Positions 42,144 to 51,451 are shown, counted from the first letter of the stretch. The stretch: 64,000 nt of DNA from Nonomuraea rubra (GCF_014207985.1 NZ_JACHMI010000001.1:4819001-4883000); one strand, 5' to 3'. Numbers and translations are program-made. Notes: generated by a model from the sequence alone, not told the origin.

Positions 42144-44305
42144 CGCTCCACGGTGACCGGTACCCCGTTGAGCACCGCCGTACCGCTGACCTGGTCGAGG
42201 AGGCGGGGGTCGGTGAGCGCGTTGACGCTGGAGCCGCGCACCCGGCGGGCGACCGACAACCGGACCCCCGGGAGATCATGGCCGTACCCGTGCGGCAGGC
42301 TCACCGTGCCCGGCATGAGGTCGGGGGTGGCGCTCGCCTCCACCGTCAGCTCGCCCGCGGGTGAGCGCACGGTCACCAGGCCGCCCTCGCCCAGCCCGCG
42401 AGCCGCCATGTCCCCGGGGTTCATCAGGAGGTGGTGGCGGGGCCGTCCCTTCACCAGCCGGCTGGAGTTGTGCATCCACGAGTTGTTGTTCCGCAGGTGC
42501 CTGCGCCCGATCAGGAGCAGGGTGCCCGCCTCGGCCGGCCGCGGCGGCTCCGTGACCGCGTCCTCGGTGGGCCGCGGCGGCTCCGTGACCGCGTCCCCGG
42601 CGGGCCGCAGCAGCTGGGCGGCCGCGTCCCCGGCCGCCGCCAGCAGGGCCGAGGGGGCTGCGCGGACGCGCCGGCGCGGGGTCTGCAGCCGCCCGGGCAG
42701 GCTGGGCCGTAGCTCGCCGAGGTCCGCGCCGTGTGGCAGGCGCCGCAGCCGGGCCAGCGACAGCCGGTACGGGCCGGTGCGCAGGCCCAGGTCCACGATG
42801 CGCTCCGGCCGCATCCGCACCATGAGAGCCGCACGCCACGCGCGGGACCGCGCCGGCCGGCCGTACCTGCGGGCCAGCTCGCGGAAGATCTCCCAGTCGT
42901 GGCGGGCGCCGGGCGGCTTCGGGAGCACGGCCGGCACGTAGCGGGCGGTGTCGCGGACGGCGAGCAGGTGGAAGACCAGGTCGTAGTGGTCGCGTTCGAG
43001 CGGCGCCGCCGGCGGGAGGATCACGTCGGCGTGCCGCGTCGTCTCGTTGACGTAGAAGTCGACGGACACCATGAAGTCCAGCCCGGCCAGCGCCTCGTCC
43101 AGGGCGGGCCCGGCGGGCGTGGACAGCACGGGATTGCCCGCCACCGTGACCAGGCCGCGCACCTGGCCGGCCCCGGGCGTGCGGATCTCCTCCGCGAGCG
43201 CCGCGACGGGCAGCTCGCCGCCGAACTCGGGCAGGCCGCGTACCCGGCTGCGCCACCTGCCCTGGTGCCCGGGGTCGATCTGCCTGGTCCTGATCGGGTC
43301 GACGGCCGGCCGGGTGAACATCGTCCCGCCGGGGCGGTCGAGGTTGCCGGTGACGATGTTGAGCAGCTGGATGCCCCACTGGCACAGCGTGCCGAACCGC
43401 TGCGTGGACACGCCCATCCTGCCGTAGCAGGCGGCGGCCGGCGCGGCGGCGAACTCCCTGGCCACCCGCGTCACCGTGCCGGGCTCCACCCCGGTGGCGG
43501 CCTCGACCCGTTCGGGCGTGAAGGGCTCGAGGACGTCGCGGACCTCGCCGAGCCCGTCCACGTACGGGGCGGGCCTGGCCGGCCCTTCCTCCAGGATGAC
43601 CCGTACCAGGCCGAGGATCAGCGCGGCGTCGGTGCCCGGCCGGACGAAGTGGTGCTCGGCCCCGAGCCTGGCCGTCTCGGTCCTGCGCGGGTCGAACAGC
43701 ACCATCTTGCCGCCCCGTGCCAGCAGCGCCCGGATCCTGCGGCCCATGCCAGGCGCCGTCATCAGGCTGCCGTTGGAGACGGCCGGGTTCGCCCCGAAGA
43801 CCAGGAAGTACGCGGTGCGGTCCACGTCGGGGACCGGGAGCAGCCACTGGTTGCCGTACAGCAGCCGGGACACCACCTGGTGCGGCAGCTGGTCGACCGA
43901 GCTCGCGGAGAACCGGTTACGCGTGCCGAGCAGGCTCGCGAACGCCGGGGCGTGGGTCATGGCGCCGAGGCTGTGGGTGACCGGGTTGCCGAGATAGACC
44001 GCGACCGCGTCCGCGCCGTGCCGTCGCCGGATCCGCGCGAGCTCCGCCGCGACCAGGTCGAACGCCTCCTCCCAGGAGATGTCCCGCCAGCCGTCCGCGG
44101 TGCGCCGGACGGGCGAGCGCAGCCTGTCGGGGTCCTCCTGGAGGTCGGCCAGGGCGAGTGCCTTGGGGCAGATGTGCCCCGCCGACAGCGGATCGTCCTC
44201 GTCGCCGCGGATGTCGAGGACCCGCCCGCCGGACGTGGTGACGCGCAGCGCGCACATCGCCTCGCACAGGGTGCACCGGCCGGGCCGGGTGATGGCGTCC
44301 GTCAT
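42134..44305 (-). CDS. Molybdopterin oxidoreductase (formate dehydrogenase/DMSO reductase family)
   Basis: A 723-residue protein. A [4Fe-4S] site is formed by Cys11, Cys14, Cys18 and Cys46 (CTLCEAMC and HICPK), followed by family landmarks PDRLRSPVRR, NPVTHSLGAMTH, VFGANPAVSNG and, at the C-terminus, a molydopterin dinucleotide-binding domain (MNPGDMAARGLGEGGLVTVR). It belongs to the soluble, cytoplasmic type without a Tat signal. Such enzymes in actinomycetes catalyse unknown oxidations and are annotated as molybdopterin-dependent oxidoreductases. An internal 33-bp repeat encodes two copies of DAVTEPPRP. The TetR gene overlapping its end suggests local control. Confidence 0.9.
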   Translation of the reverse strand: MTDAITRPGRCTLCEAMCALRVTTSGGRVLDIRGDEDDPLSAGHICPKALALADLQEDPDRLRSPVRRTADGWRDISWEEAFDLVAAELARIRRRHGADAVAVYLGNPVTHSLGAMTHAPAFASLLGTRNRFSASSVDQLPHQVVSRLLYGNQWLLPVPDVDRTAYFLVFGANPAVSNGSLMTAPGMGRRIRALLARGGKMVLFDPRRTETARLGAEHHFVRPGTDAALILGLVRVILEEGPARPAPYVDGLGEVRDVLEPFTPERVEAATGVEPGTVTRVAREFAAAPAAACYGRMGVSTQRFGTLCQWGIQLLNIVTGNLDRPGGTMFTRPAVDPIRTRQIDPGHQGRWRSRVRGLPEFGGELPVAALAEEIRTPGAGQVRGLVTVAGNPVLSTPAGPALDEALAGLDFMVSVDFYVNETTRHADVILPPAAPLERDHYDLVFHLLAVRDTARYVPAVLPKPPGARHDWEIFRELARRYGRPARSRAWRAALMVRMRPERIVDLGLRTGPYRLSLARLRRLPHGADLGELRPSLPGRLQTPRRRVRAAPSALLAAAGDAAAQLLRPAGDAVTEPPRPTEDAVTEPPRPAEAGTLLLIGRRHLRNNNSWMHNSSRLVKGRPRHHLLMNPGDMAARGLGEGGLVTVRSPAGELTVEASATPDLMPGTVSLPHGYGHDLPGVRLSVARRVRGSSVNALTDPRLLDQVSGTAVLNGVPVTVERCR
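42531..42626 (-). repeat. 33-bp tandem repeat inside the molybdopterin oxidoreductase gene
   Basis: Three units of 30-33 bases, the first two sharing an uninterrupted CGCGGCGGCTCCGTGACCGC core, encode repeated DAVTEPPRP-type segments in a linker before the C-terminal cofactor-binding domain. Multiples of three keep the frame open. Confidence 0.75.
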
Positions 44306-44307
44306 GA

Positions 44308-44341
44308 CTACATTTGTAGCACTCGCTCGCTACAGATGTAG
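44308..44341. promoter_or_regulatory. Paired palindromic operators before the oxidoreductase gene
   Basis: CTACATTTGTAG (44308-44319) and CTACAGATGTAG (44330-44341) are both CTACA-N2-TGTAG palindromes with centres 22 bases apart, two helical turns. The first begins three bases before the oxidoreductase ATG, and the second ends nine bases before the stop of the upstream TetR gene. Either flanking TetR protein could be the ligand. Confidence 0.75.
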
Positions 44342-44349
44342 CAACCCCC

Positions 44350-44961
44350 TCATGTCCGTCGATCGTTCCTGCTGAACAGCCTGTCCAGATGCAGGTCGAT
44401 CGCGGCGAGCGCGTCCCGGGGCTCGATCACGTTCAGCTCGATCAGGGGGGTGAAGCCGGTGAGGGCGAGGAGCAGGTTGGTCTCGGTCGCCGGGTCGCGA
44501 TCGGAGTCGAGGTGCCCGTCGGCGATCGCCTGCCGGACCAGCCGCTCGACGAGCGCACGCCCCTGGACGAGGCCATGGCGCGCCTGCTCGTGGACGGCCT
44601 CGTCGTGCAGCGCCTCCAGGACGTAGGCGGCGCTCATCCGGCTGGTCGCGCGGGCGTCGGCGTGCAGGGGGAGCATCTCCGCGAGCGTCAGCCGCAGCAC
44701 GTCCCGCGGGTGCGGACGGTCGCCCAGCTTCTCGAGGCCCTGGCCGACGCGCAGCGAGGTCTGCTCGGAGGCGAAGTCCATGGCGAAGGAGAGCATGGCG
44801 GCCCGGGAGGCGAAGTAGTGCTGCAGCTGCCCGAGGGACATGCCCGCCTCCTGCGCCACCACGCGCATCGTCAGCTGCGTGACGCCGCGCTGCTCCACCA
44901 CCCGCCACAGCGCGCGGGCGATCGTCTCGCGACGTCCGCGGTGATCCACCTGTTTCGGCAT
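44350..44961 (-). CDS. TetR family regulator, divergent from carboxylesterase
   Basis: A 203-residue TetR protein with QVDHRGRRETIARALWRVV leading into the helix-turn-helix AQEAGMSLGQLQHYFASRAA, and a C-terminal domain of the BetI-like type (LLLALTGFTPLIELNVIEPR). GGAGGGG precedes the ATG at 44961. It is divergent from the carboxylesterase gene across 85 bases that include CAAT-ACA-ATTG (44982-44992), and lies upstream of the molybdopterin operon on the same strand. It may regulate either or both. Confidence 0.88.
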   Translation of the reverse strand: MPKQVDHRGRRETIARALWRVVEQRGVTQLTMRVVAQEAGMSLGQLQHYFASRAAMLSFAMDFASEQTSLRVGQGLEKLGDRPHPRDVLRLTLAEMLPLHADARATSRMSAAYVLEALHDEAVHEQARHGLVQGRALVERLVRQAIADGHLDSDRDPATETNLLLALTGFTPLIELNVIEPRDALAAIDLHLDRLFSRNDRRT

Positions 44962-45046
44962 CGCCGGCACCCCTCCGGTTTCAATACAATTGACATAATA
45001 CACCTGACCCATAATCCTGTAGGCCCATTCGAGGGAAGGAAGCGTC

Positions 45047-46540
45047 ATGTCCGAACAGCCAAGGGTGCGGACCACGGAAGGTGCCGTGCAGGGGCTCTGG
45101 CGGCAGGGGCACGCGGTGTTCCGCGGCATCCCGTACGCGCAGCCACCGGTGGGAGCACTCCGGTTCGCCGCGCCCGCCCCGCCGCACCGCTGGGAGGGGA
45201 CGAGGCAGGCGACGGAGTTCGGCCCCGTGGTGCCGCTGTCCCTGCCGATCGACGTGGGCCCGCCGCAGGGCACGGACTGGCTGACGCTCAACGTCGGCAC
45301 TCCGGACCCGGGCGCGGCAGGACTGCCGGTGCTGGTGTGGATCCCGGTGGGCGGCTACCTCTCGGCGGCGTCGAGCGACCCGATGTTCGACCCGGCGGCG
45401 CTCGCCGAGGCGGGCGTCGTCGTGGTGACCATCAACTGCCGCGTGGGCGCCGAGGGCTTCGCGTTCCTCGACGACGCGCCGCCCAACCGCGGGTTCCTCG
45501 ACCAGATCGCGGCGCTGGAGTGGGTGCAGCGCAACATCGCCGCCTTCGGAGGCGACCCCGGCCGGGTCACCGTGGCCGGGGTGTCCGCCGGGGCGGGATC
45601 GGTCGCCGCCCTCCTCACCATGAAGGCGGCGCGCGGCCTGTTCCGGCGGGCCATGGCCCACTCGGTGCCGGGGCTGCACAGCACCCCCGCGCTGGCGCGG
45701 CAGGTCACCGCCGCGTTCGCGGACCGGCTCGGCGTGGCGGCCCCCACCGCCGCGGCCTGGCGCGACCTCGACCCCTGGCACCTGGCCGCGGAGCTCACCT
45801 CGTTCAACGCCGGCCTGCAAGCGCACCGGGAGAGCTGGGGACGGCTCACCGAGACCGGCACCGCCCTGTGCCCCGTCGTCGACGGCGAGGTCCTCCCGGA
45901 AACGCCCTGGCCCGCGCTGACCGGCGCGCGCGCGAGCGGGATCGAACTGCTCGTCGGCCACGCCCGGGACGAGTTCCGGCTGTTCAGCGTCATGAGCGGA
46001 CGGCGGGGCACCTTCACCGAGCAGGACGCCCGCGACGCCCTGGACCTGCTCGCCCCCCAGCCGGACGGCGCGCGGGCCTACCGTGCCGCGTTCCCGCAGG
46101 CGGGGGCGGAGGAGCTGGTGGAGGCGGTGTACTCCGACGCCCTCTTCCGCATGCCGTCACAGCAGCTCGCCGAGGCGAACGCCGCGGCAGGCGGTACTTC
46201 GTACCTGTTCGAGCTGTGCTGGACCGCCCCGGCGCTCGGCGGCGCCCTGGGCGCCTGCCACAGCCTGGACGTCCCCCTGGCGTTCGGCACGCTGGACAGC
46301 CCCGTCGGCGTGCAGCTCATCGGCGACGAGCCCACCCCCGAGGCCGTCGCGCTCTCCCGCGAGTTCCAGGAGATCTGGGTCCGGTTCGTCACCACCGGCG
46401 ACGCGGGATGGTCCGCCTACCGGCCCGGCGGGCGGCTCACCCGCGTCCTGAACACCGAGTCGCAGACCACGCCCTACCCCGAGGAGGCCTCCCGCCGCAT
46501 CTGGGAAGGCCACGCCCCGGCCCCCTTCGACCTCCCGTAG
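45047..46540 (+). CDS. Type B carboxylesterase
   Basis: A 497-residue esterase of the COesterase family. It opens with VFRGIPYAQPPVGALRF, then has the acyl-binding GGYL in place of the usual GGGF, the nucleophile elbow GVSAGAG with Ser at about 180, the acid in GHARDEFRLF and His in ACHSLDVPLAFG. No signal peptide, so cytoplasmic. It hydrolyses carboxylic esters with broad range. It is divergent from a TetR gene. GGGAAGGAAG lies before the ATG at 45047. Confidence 0.9.
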   Translation: MSEQPRVRTTEGAVQGLWRQGHAVFRGIPYAQPPVGALRFAAPAPPHRWEGTRQATEFGPVVPLSLPIDVGPPQGTDWLTLNVGTPDPGAAGLPVLVWIPVGGYLSAASSDPMFDPAALAEAGVVVVTINCRVGAEGFAFLDDAPPNRGFLDQIAALEWVQRNIAAFGGDPGRVTVAGVSAGAGSVAALLTMKAARGLFRRAMAHSVPGLHSTPALARQVTAAFADRLGVAAPTAAAWRDLDPWHLAAELTSFNAGLQAHRESWGRLTETGTALCPVVDGEVLPETPWPALTGARASGIELLVGHARDEFRLFSVMSGRRGTFTEQDARDALDLLAPQPDGARAYRAAFPQAGAEELVEAVYSDALFRMPSQQLAEANAAAGGTSYLFELCWTAPALGGALGACHSLDVPLAFGTLDSPVGVQLIGDEPTPEAVALSREFQEIWVRFVTTGDAGWSAYRPGGRLTRVLNTESQTTPYPEEASRRIWEGHAPAPFDLP

Positions 46541-46557
46541 AGCCGCCGGGCACGGAG

Positions 46558-47202
46558 CTACCCGCCCTGCGGGGACTCCGGCCAGTACGGGACCGCCTGG
46601 CGGGCGGCGGCCGCGATGGCCGCGCCGTCGAGTTCGGCGAGGCTCAGCTCGATCCCGCCGGCGGGCCACTCCACGGCGAGTTCGAACGGCTCTGGCGGAG
46701 GCGACGGCCACAACCACAGCCCCCACGTCATGACGCCCGCGTCGTCGTCACCGCTGCGCATGGACATGCCGGGGAGCAGCAGGGACAGCCGCGGGCCCGG
46801 CGGCGGCTCCTGCGGGAGCCGGGTCCTGTCCAGGCGCTGTCCGACGGTGGTGGCCTTGGCGCCGCCGGCGAAGCGCACGCCGAAGCGCAGCAGCTGGTCC
46901 GGCAGCGGCTGGTCGGACTTCACCCCGGTGATCATGTGGGGGAACGCCGCCAGCTGGAGTGCCTGGAAGTCGTCGGGGGACAGGGTCCGCCGCCGGGTGG
47001 CGAGGTCCACGTTGATCAGGCAGCCGGTGGTGAAGGCCTGGATCGCCGGCACGGTGACGGCGACGTTCGGGGTGCGGGCCAGGGTCAGCCCGCTGACCAG
47101 CACCGCGCCCATCTCGCCCGCCGGTGGGGCGGCCCAGGCCGGAAAGCGAGGTTCGGGTTCGCGGGGCGATTCTTCGTGGGGTGGCGGGGGTTCGAAGAAC
47201 AT
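46558..47202 (-). CDS. Hypothetical protein
   Basis: A 214-residue cytoplasmic protein with a Pro/Glu-rich N-terminus (FFEPPPPHEESPREPEPRF) and three beta-rich segments, including GLTLARTPNVAVTVPAIQAF and GVMTWGLWLWPSPP. No signal peptide or motif I recognise. It is convergent with the esterase gene, 17 bases away. The 191 bases before it, up to the small plus-strand gene, contain no other supported gene. Confidence 0.6.
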   Translation of the reverse strand: MFFEPPPPHEESPREPEPRFPAWAAPPAGEMGAVLVSGLTLARTPNVAVTVPAIQAFTTGCLINVDLATRRRTLSPDDFQALQLAAFPHMITGVKSDQPLPDQLLRFGVRFAGGAKATTVGQRLDRTRLPQEPPPGPRLSLLLPGMSMRSGDDDAGVMTWGLWLWPSPPPEPFELAVEWPAGGIELSLAELDGAAIAAAARQAVPYWPESPQGG

Positions 47203-47393
47203 GCCTTCACCGTACGGCCGGACCTCGACGGTAAGCCCGCTCTGCCGAAAGGTTTGCCTCCGGGAGGGAGACCGGGTTCGCGCGCCGGGGCAGGGTGGTG
47301 GGGGAGAGCAGAGGGCGCTTCACCGGCGCCCCGGTCAGTGCTCCGCCAGCCCGCATCGTCCGGGCGAACGTCTACCTCATGAGGTGATCTCTG

Positions 47394-47552
47394 ATGGTGG
47401 GACATCTACTCGTAGCGGCAAGCCTGATATTCACTTCGGCTGTGCCCGCGGCACCAGCCGCCGACGCGGCCACCACCGTGGCGCAGGCACCTTCCGGGCC
47501 CGTCCCCGTTCCTCCCGATCCGGTGCCTCCGGGGGTCCCGGACGATGAATGA
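47394..47552 (+). CDS. Small exported proline-rich peptide
   Basis: A 52-residue reading frame with GAGGTGAT six to thirteen bases before its ATG. The first 20 or so residues (GHLLVAASLIFTSAVPAA) form a signal peptide or single membrane helix, and the tail is rich in Pro and Val (PVPVPPDPVPPG). No family recognised. It lies about 100 bases before a lipoprotein gene on the same strand. Composition suggests a real small gene but no independent support is available. Confidence 0.45.
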   Translation: MVGHLLVAASLIFTSAVPAAPAADAATTVAQAPSGPVPVPPDPVPPGVPDDE

Positions 47553-47648
47553 CCGGTGACCGCGGAGCCTGATGTCACCGAAGACGGGAACCCACCGGCC
47601 ATGCGCCGCCCCGTGAACCGGGCGGCGCATGACCACGTCGTCCAGGAC

Positions 47649-48353
47649 ATGAAGCGAATCATCGCGCTCTTACTCCTCGTCTCCGGCTGCGGAACGCCGC
47701 TGGCGGACGCCGCCGAGCCGACCTACACCTGCCACGACCGGCCGATCCCGCTGGACGTGATGAGCACCGCCCGCCCGGCGACGCGGCTCGGCCCCGACGG
47801 CCGGGCCGCCCTCAAGGGGCACGAGGTCCGCCGGGTCGAAGACCTGGACAAGTGGCGCATCGTCGAGGAGACCGGCGAGCGCGTCGCCCTCATGAAGGAG
47901 TTCGACGAGCCGGAAGAACGCGGGAGCACGACGGTCACCCACGACTTCCTGGTGATCGAGCGCTTCGGCCCGCCGGCCGCGGACGGCCGCCCGAGCTGGC
48001 ACCTGCGCAGCCGCGGCGGCTGCAGCCTGCGGCGGGACCTGGGCGACCTGGGCGTCGCCGACCTCGCCCTCGACCCGGCGAAGCCGGCCACCGGCAACAG
48101 CCTCCACCTGCTGGTGACCGAACGAGACTGCGCCAGCGGGCAGTCGGCCGCCGGGCGGATCCGGGTGGTCGGCCTGGAGGAGACGGACCGGGACGTACGC
48201 CTGGTCATCGGCGTCGAACGCGCCCCCGGCGACTTCCACAACTGCATGGGCAACCCGGCGACGCCGTACACGGTCGAGCTGGGCCGCCCGCTCGGCGACC
48301 GCGTCCCGCTCGACGCCGGCCTGCACCCCCCGCGCGAGATCATGACTCCTTAG
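47649..48353 (+). CDS. Secreted or lipid-anchored protein of unknown function
   Basis: A 234-residue protein whose KRIIALLLLVSGC is a signal with an LVSGC lipobox, followed directly by a mature domain with cysteines in YTCHDRP, GGCSLRR, RDCASG and HNCMGN. There is no recognisable catalytic motif. The ATG at 47649 is chosen because the signal begins there, although its ribosome site is weak and the open frame extends to 47556. It is followed 101 bases later by a LysR gene on the same strand. Confidence 0.65.
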   Translation: MKRIIALLLLVSGCGTPLADAAEPTYTCHDRPIPLDVMSTARPATRLGPDGRAALKGHEVRRVEDLDKWRIVEETGERVALMKEFDEPEERGSTTVTHDFLVIERFGPPAADGRPSWHLRSRGGCSLRRDLGDLGVADLALDPAKPATGNSLHLLVTERDCASGQSAAGRIRVVGLEETDRDVRLVIGVERAPGDFHNCMGNPATPYTVELGRPLGDRVPLDAGLHPPREIMTP

Positions 48354-48454
48354 GGCGGCGCCACCTCCGGGAAGGGTTCGGGACGAGAACGTGTTGACGC
48401 GGGGTCAGGACACGATGACGACGGGGTGGAACACCCGGGGAGGGGCGGGAGCCG

Positions 48455-49408
48455 ATGAGCCTTCGCCAGTTCGAGTACGCCCTGGCGGTCGCGGCGGAGG
48501 GCTCGGTGACGGCGGCGGCGGAGTCGTTGCGCGTCGCCCAGCCGTCGATGTCGCAGCAGATCCGCAACCTGGAACGCGACCTCGGCGTCACGCTGTTCGC
48601 CCGGACGGCGGCCGGGCTGGTGCCCACCGCGGTCGGCCGGGCGTTCCTCAAGGAGGCGGAGGTCGCGGTGAACGCGGCGCGGCGGGCGCGGGCGACGGCG
48701 CGCGCGGGCGCGGACGACCTGGTGGGAGAGCTGGTCGTCGCGGCGCAGCTGGGCTTCGGCACGCGGCAGCTGCCGGGTGCGCTGAGCGCGCTGCGGCGCC
48801 GCTTCCCGCGCCTGGAGGTCACCGTCTTCGAGGAGTCGAGCTCCCCTGAGCTGGATCGGCTGTGCCGCAAGGGTGCGCTGGGCCTCGCCCTGATGGCGGC
48901 GTGCGAGCGCAGCCCCGCGAACGCCCACCGCCTCGGCGAGGAGGAGTTCGTCGCGGTGCTGGGCGCCGGGCACCGGCAGCTCGCCGCGGACCGGGTCGAG
49001 CTGCGCGACCTGGAGGGGGAGCCCTGGGTCAGGTTCGACCGTGACAGCGCACTCGACGGCGTGCTGCTGCAGGTGTCGCGGGACCACGGGCTGACCCCGG
49101 CCACGGTCGCCCGCGTGTCCCAGACGGCCACGGCCGTGCGGTGGGCCGCGCACGGCCTGGGAGTGACGCTCGTCCCCGCCTCCGCGGTGCCCCTCGGCTA
49201 CGAGCATCTTGCCCGGCCGGTGTTCCCGGCCGTGTCCCAGCCCGTCATCGCCGTCGTCCAGTCCGGCGCCGGCCCGGCGGCGACGGCCCTGCTCGACCTC
49301 CTGCGCCAGGAGACCTGGGACGGCTCCGCCTCCCTCCGCCCCTCGGCCGAGCCGTACGCCGGCGGACAGCCGTGGAGCGGTGCGCTGGGGGCGGTCAGAG
49401 CTGGGTGA
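48455..49408 (+). CDS. LysR family transcriptional regulator
   Basis: A 317-residue regulator. The N-terminal helix-turn-helix (RQFEYALAVAAEGSVTAAAE, then RVAQPSMSQQIRNLERDLG) and the linker helix are standard LysR; the effector domain from about 90 has the FGTRQLP and EEFVAVLGAGH strands. It is convergent with two SDR genes and overlaps the first by 14 bases. Controlling those genes would be unusual for LysR, which normally diverges from its target, so its target is uncertain. Confidence 0.92.
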   Translation: MSLRQFEYALAVAAEGSVTAAAESLRVAQPSMSQQIRNLERDLGVTLFARTAAGLVPTAVGRAFLKEAEVAVNAARRARATARAGADDLVGELVVAAQLGFGTRQLPGALSALRRRFPRLEVTVFEESSSPELDRLCRKGALGLALMAACERSPANAHRLGEEEFVAVLGAGHRQLAADRVELRDLEGEPWVRFDRDSALDGVLLQVSRDHGLTPATVARVSQTATAVRWAAHGLGVTLVPASAVPLGYEHLARPVFPAVSQPVIAVVQSGAGPAATALLDLLRQETWDGSASLRPSAEPYAGGQPWSGALGAVRAG

Positions 49409-50138
49409 CCCCGCCGTCCACGGCGAGCTCGACGCCCGCGGTGTAGGTCGCGTCGAAGGCCAGGAACGCGGCCGCGGTCGCGATCTCGTCGAGGGTGCCG
49501 AAACGCCGCATGGGATTGTCCGCGACCCGCTCCGCCTTGAACTCCTCGGCGGCCTCCCTCGTCATGATGCGCTCCAGGACCCCCGTGTCGATCGGGCCGG
49601 GGCTGATCGCGTTGACGCGGATCTGGCGCGGAAGCAGCTCGCGGGAGAAGCTGCGCGCCATGGAGCGCAGCGCCGCCTTGCCGGCCGCGTAGACGCTGGT
49701 GTCCAGCATGCCGACGGTGCCGGCGACCGAGGTGGTGAGGACGACGCCGGCGCCCGTGCTCAGCAGCGGGGCGAGCTTCTGCACGGTGAAGAAGGCGCCC
49801 TTGACGTTCGTCGCGAACAGCTCGTCGTACATCGCCTCGGTCGTCGACTCGAAGGGCGTCAGGGCGGTGATGCCCGCGTTGACGAACAGCGCGTCGATCG
49901 TGCCGAGCTCGGTCTTCACCCGGTCGGCCAGGGCGTCCAGGTCGGAGAGCGAGGACACGTCGCCGCGGAAGGCCACCGCGCCCTCGCCGAGCTGCTCCCG
50001 CGCGGCGTCGAGCGGCTCCTGGGAACGGCCGGTGATCGCCACGCGGGCGCCGCCGCCGGCCAGGAATCGCGCGATCGCCAGCCCGATGCCGCTGCCGCCA
50101 CCGGTGACCACCACATTCTTGCCGCTGTATTCATCCAT
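49395..50138 (-). CDS. Short-chain dehydrogenase/reductase
   Basis: A 247-residue classical SDR: cofactor turn TGGGSGIG, NAG (VNAGITALTPFES), catalytic Ser in LTTSVAGTVG, and Tyr/Lys in VYAAGKAALRSM. The Arg in TGRSQ after strand 2 suggests NADP. The C-terminal VELAVDGGVTQL is typical. GAGGAA lies eight bases before the ATG at 50138, preferred to 50153. It is probably cotranscribed with the SDR at 50172. The substrate is unknown. Confidence 0.92.
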   Translation of the reverse strand: MDEYSGKNVVVTGGGSGIGLAIARFLAGGGARVAITGRSQEPLDAAREQLGEGAVAFRGDVSSLSDLDALADRVKTELGTIDALFVNAGITALTPFESTTEAMYDELFATNVKGAFFTVQKLAPLLSTGAGVVLTTSVAGTVGMLDTSVYAAGKAALRSMARSFSRELLPRQIRVNAISPGPIDTGVLERIMTREAAEEFKAERVADNPMRRFGTLDEIATAAAFLAFDATYTAGVELAVDGGVTQL

Positions 50139-50171
50139 GCTGTGATTCCTCAATTCTCTTTTTGTAGAAGC

Positions 50172-50921
50172 TCAGTTCCTGGGGTATTCGCCGCCGTCCA
50201 CGGAGAAATAGGTTCCGGTGATCCAGCTCGCCCGGTCGGACACGAGGAACAGCACCGCGTCGGCGATGTCGCCGGGCCGGCCGTCGCGCCCGAGCGGGGG
50301 AGCGGCGGCCGCGCCCGCTCCGCCCTCGCCGCTCGCCCACCGCCTGCGCGTCTCCTCGCCGCCGGGGGTGGCGGTCCTGCCGGGACCCAGGGCGTTGACC
50401 CTGACCCCGGACGGGGCCAGCTCCGCGGCCAGGGCCCGGCTGTAGCTCTCCAGCCCCGCCTTCGCCGCCTGGTAGTGCGCGAACACCGGCACCGGCGGGA
50501 GCAGCGCGGCCGTGGAGATGTGCACGATGGCGCCCGATCCCTGGTCCCGCATCCCGGGCGCCAGCAGGGAGTTCAGCCGTACCGCCGCCAGGAGGTTCAG
50601 CTCCAGCACGTCCTGCCAGTCCTCGTCGGGGATCGTCATCGCACCCTGCCCGGCCTGCGCGCCGCCCGCGTTGTGGACCAGGATGTCCACCCCGCCGAGC
50701 GTCTCCCGCACGGCGGCGGCCAGCGCCCGCGTCCCTTCCTGCGTACGGATGTCGGCCGTCACGAACGCGGCCCCCTCCGGCGCCGGGTACGCGGTCGACC
50801 TGGCGGTGGCCAGCACCTCGGCGCCCGCGTCCAGGAGCCGGCGCACGACGGCCGCCCCGATCCCGCGGGAACCACCGGTGACCAGGGCTCGCTTTCCCTT
50901 GAGTTCTCGAATTTCAGACAT
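50172..50921 (-). CDS. Short-chain dehydrogenase/reductase
   Basis: A 249-residue classical SDR: TGGSRGIG turn, HNAGG, Ser in IVHISTAALL and Tyr/Lys in HYQAAKAGLESY. The end GTYFSVDGGEYPRN is the usual tail. It is first in a two-gene unit with the SDR at 49395, 33 bases apart. Its length and motifs are complete. It shares the fold but not close sequence with its neighbour, so the two are not a recent duplication. Confidence 0.92.
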   Translation of the reverse strand: MSEIRELKGKRALVTGGSRGIGAAVVRRLLDAGAEVLATARSTAYPAPEGAAFVTADIRTQEGTRALAAAVRETLGGVDILVHNAGGAQAGQGAMTIPDEDWQDVLELNLLAAVRLNSLLAPGMRDQGSGAIVHISTAALLPPVPVFAHYQAAKAGLESYSRALAAELAPSGVRVNALGPGRTATPGGEETRRRWASGEGGAGAAAAPPLGRDGRPGDIADAVLFLVSDRASWITGTYFSVDGGEYPRN

Positions 50922-51195
50922 GCCGCAATTCCTTCCGGTCTCGAATAATCGCGGGAATGCGCTTCGCCGCGGATCAACGGTATGCCGGGAAAAGAACGAG
51001 AGGCAAAGACGAAATGTCAGCGGATGGCATAGGGGATTCCTATGGCAAAAGCCGGATCGGCGGCTCCGCCTGTATGATCTGCCATGTGATGTCCGGCAGA
51101 GCCCGGAGCCCGCGCCGCCCCGCGACGGAAGGAACCTGGGGCCGCGTGCGCGCCGCTGCCCGACTCACCCTGAGCATGGAGAGGGGGTGAGCCGC

Positions 51196-51399
51196 ATGAC
51201 CGGAACCCTCCTGAACGCCGGTGACGAGATCGAGGTCGTCGTCACGTTCGCGAAGCCGTTCGGGCTCTTCGTCGAGTCCGACTCTGGTGTGCGAGGGCTC
51301 GTCCGCGGTGGTGGTGCCGTGACCGGCGCCACGGTACGCGTACGCGTGATCGAGTTCGACGCGGCCGAGTCGCGCTTCAGCGCGAAGCTCGCCGACTGA
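51196..51399 (+). CDS. Small S1-domain-like protein
   Basis: A 67-residue protein that is essentially one OB/S1 fold: NAGDEIEVVVTFAKPFGLFV, then GLVRG, then VRVRVIEFDAAESRFSAKL. S1 domains bind RNA. GAGGGGGTGA precedes the ATG at 51196. The 274 bases upstream contain no other supported gene and are locally richer in A/T, so they may hold its promoter. Stand-alone S1 modules of this size occur in actinomycetes without known function. Confidence 0.7.
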   Translation: MTGTLLNAGDEIEVVVTFAKPFGLFVESDSGVRGLVRGGGAVTGATVRVRVIEFDAAESRFSAKLAD

Positions 51400-51451
51400 C
51401 GAGGCGGCCCGGCCGGCCCACTGGGCCGGCCGGGCCGTCCGTACGGAGTGG

